From the NCBI GenBank assembly GCA_016929175.1, contig JAFGJI010000252.1:1-13462 (forward strand): a stretch of DNA of 13,462 bases, written 5' to 3'. The position numbers were made by a program, and so were the translations under genes. Shown here one piece after another: positions 13,278-13,462 of the stretch. The notes beneath the pieces are model-generated. The model had not been told where the DNA came from and ran no database searches. It saw nothing but the letters and a program-made list of their open reading frames with translations. Position 1 is the stretch's first letter. Each line of letters starts with the position of its first letter. Source of the stretch: Thermoplasmatota archaeon. GTDB taxonomy: Archaea; Thermoplasmatota; Penumbrarchaeia; Penumbrarchaeales; Penumbrarchaeaceae.

Positions 13278-13462
13278 TTGAAAAGGGTCTACCTTGATTC
13301 TAACTCTGCCATGCCCACACGGAAAGAAGTGCTGGATGAGATGCTGCCCTTCTTTACCGAACATTACGGGAACCCATCTTCGATCCACGAAATGGGCAGG
13401 GAACCCAGACGTGCCATGGAGGCTGCCCGCGAAAGAGTGGCAGCCCTCATCGGCTCGGACCC
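13278..13462 (+). CDS. Cysteine desulfurase (NifS/IscS family), N-terminal part, cut by window end
   Basis: About 61 residues are visible. The reading frame gives KRVYLDSNSAMPTRKEV, MLPFFTEHYGNPSSIHEMG and AMEAARERVAALIGSD, the characteristic N-terminus of NifS/IscS PLP enzymes, which take sulfur from cysteine for iron-sulfur clusters and thiolated tRNA. The usual D-N-A-A/S-T-T-P block reads D-S-N-S-A-M-P here. The PLP lysine and active-site cysteine lie beyond the window. The start is a TTG at 13278, since no in-frame ATG or GTG occurs upstream near the promoter and the next ATG (13311) would remove the conserved strand; GGTG at 13267-13270 is a weak ribosome site 7 nt upstream. The gene follows a cysteine-containing regulator, which may or may not control it. 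Confidence 0.88.
   Translation, partial: MKRVYLDSNSAMPTRKEVLDEMLPFFTEHYGNPSSIHEMGREPRRAMEAARERVAALIGSD

Noticed and set aside
1..13462. CRISPR array, tRNA or rRNA gene, insertion sequence, toxin-antitoxin or defence cassette
   Set aside because: No regularly spaced repeats, cloverleaf-like segments, transposase motifs or terminal repeats were found on either strand; the spacers are too short to hide one.

Overview
The window is a dense stretch of an archaeal chromosome, probably from a euryarchaeon of the Thermoplasmatota or a nearby lineage. The archaeal assignment rests on gene content: an archaeal D-aminoacyl-tRNA deacylase (DtdA type), a stand-alone archaeal Elp3, replication protein A with its COG3390 partner, a proteasome-activating nucleotidase, a Bat-type HTH_10 regulator, and TATA-like promoters with very short leaders. 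The lineage below archaeon level is inference. Arginine AGG and isoleucine ATA codons are frequent throughout and no gene stands out in base composition, so I see no sign of recent transfer.

Layout, left to right. (a) 1-1956, + strand: the 3' part of a GlmU-like sugar-1-phosphate nucleotidylyltransferase/acyltransferase, then dtdA, probably one operon. (b) 1963-3618, - strand: elp3, ending 6 bp from dtdA. (c) 3738-5365, + strand: glyA (serine hydroxymethyltransferase) and a small unknown protein. (d) 5373-6617, - strand: a tetratricopeptide-repeat protein with an acidic low-complexity middle and an N-terminal motif like the ParA-contacting tail of ParB. (e) 6809-8952, + strand: a two-gene single-stranded-DNA-binding operon, RPA with a zinc finger plus a COG3390 RPA-associated protein, joined by an ATGA overlap. 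(f) 9002-11050, + strand: methionyl-tRNA synthetase with a fused C-terminal tRNA-binding domain, probably leaderless. (g) 11054-12415, - strand: the PAN ATPase. (h) 12492-13175, + strand: an HTH_10 regulator with a cysteine cluster, divergent from PAN. (i) 13278 to the window end: the start of a cysteine desulfurase.

Most genes are housekeeping: translation fidelity and tRNA modification (dtdA, elp3, metG), one-carbon metabolism (glyA), ssDNA handling (RPA pair), protein turnover (PAN) and sulfur transfer (cysteine desulfurase). Genes are tightly packed, with three convergent pairs separated by 3 to 7 bp. All stretches without a gene are under 200 bp and hold promoters, ribosome sites and one hairpin. 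I found no tRNA or rRNA, CRISPR array, insertion sequence or defence cassette.

I see no clear new multi-gene system. The best leads are the ParB-like N-terminus on the TPR protein, the PAN C-terminus ending Met-Phe-Ala where a Hb-Tyr-X motif is usual, the cysteine-bearing regulator between PAN and a cysteine desulfurase, and the unknown small protein behind glyA.
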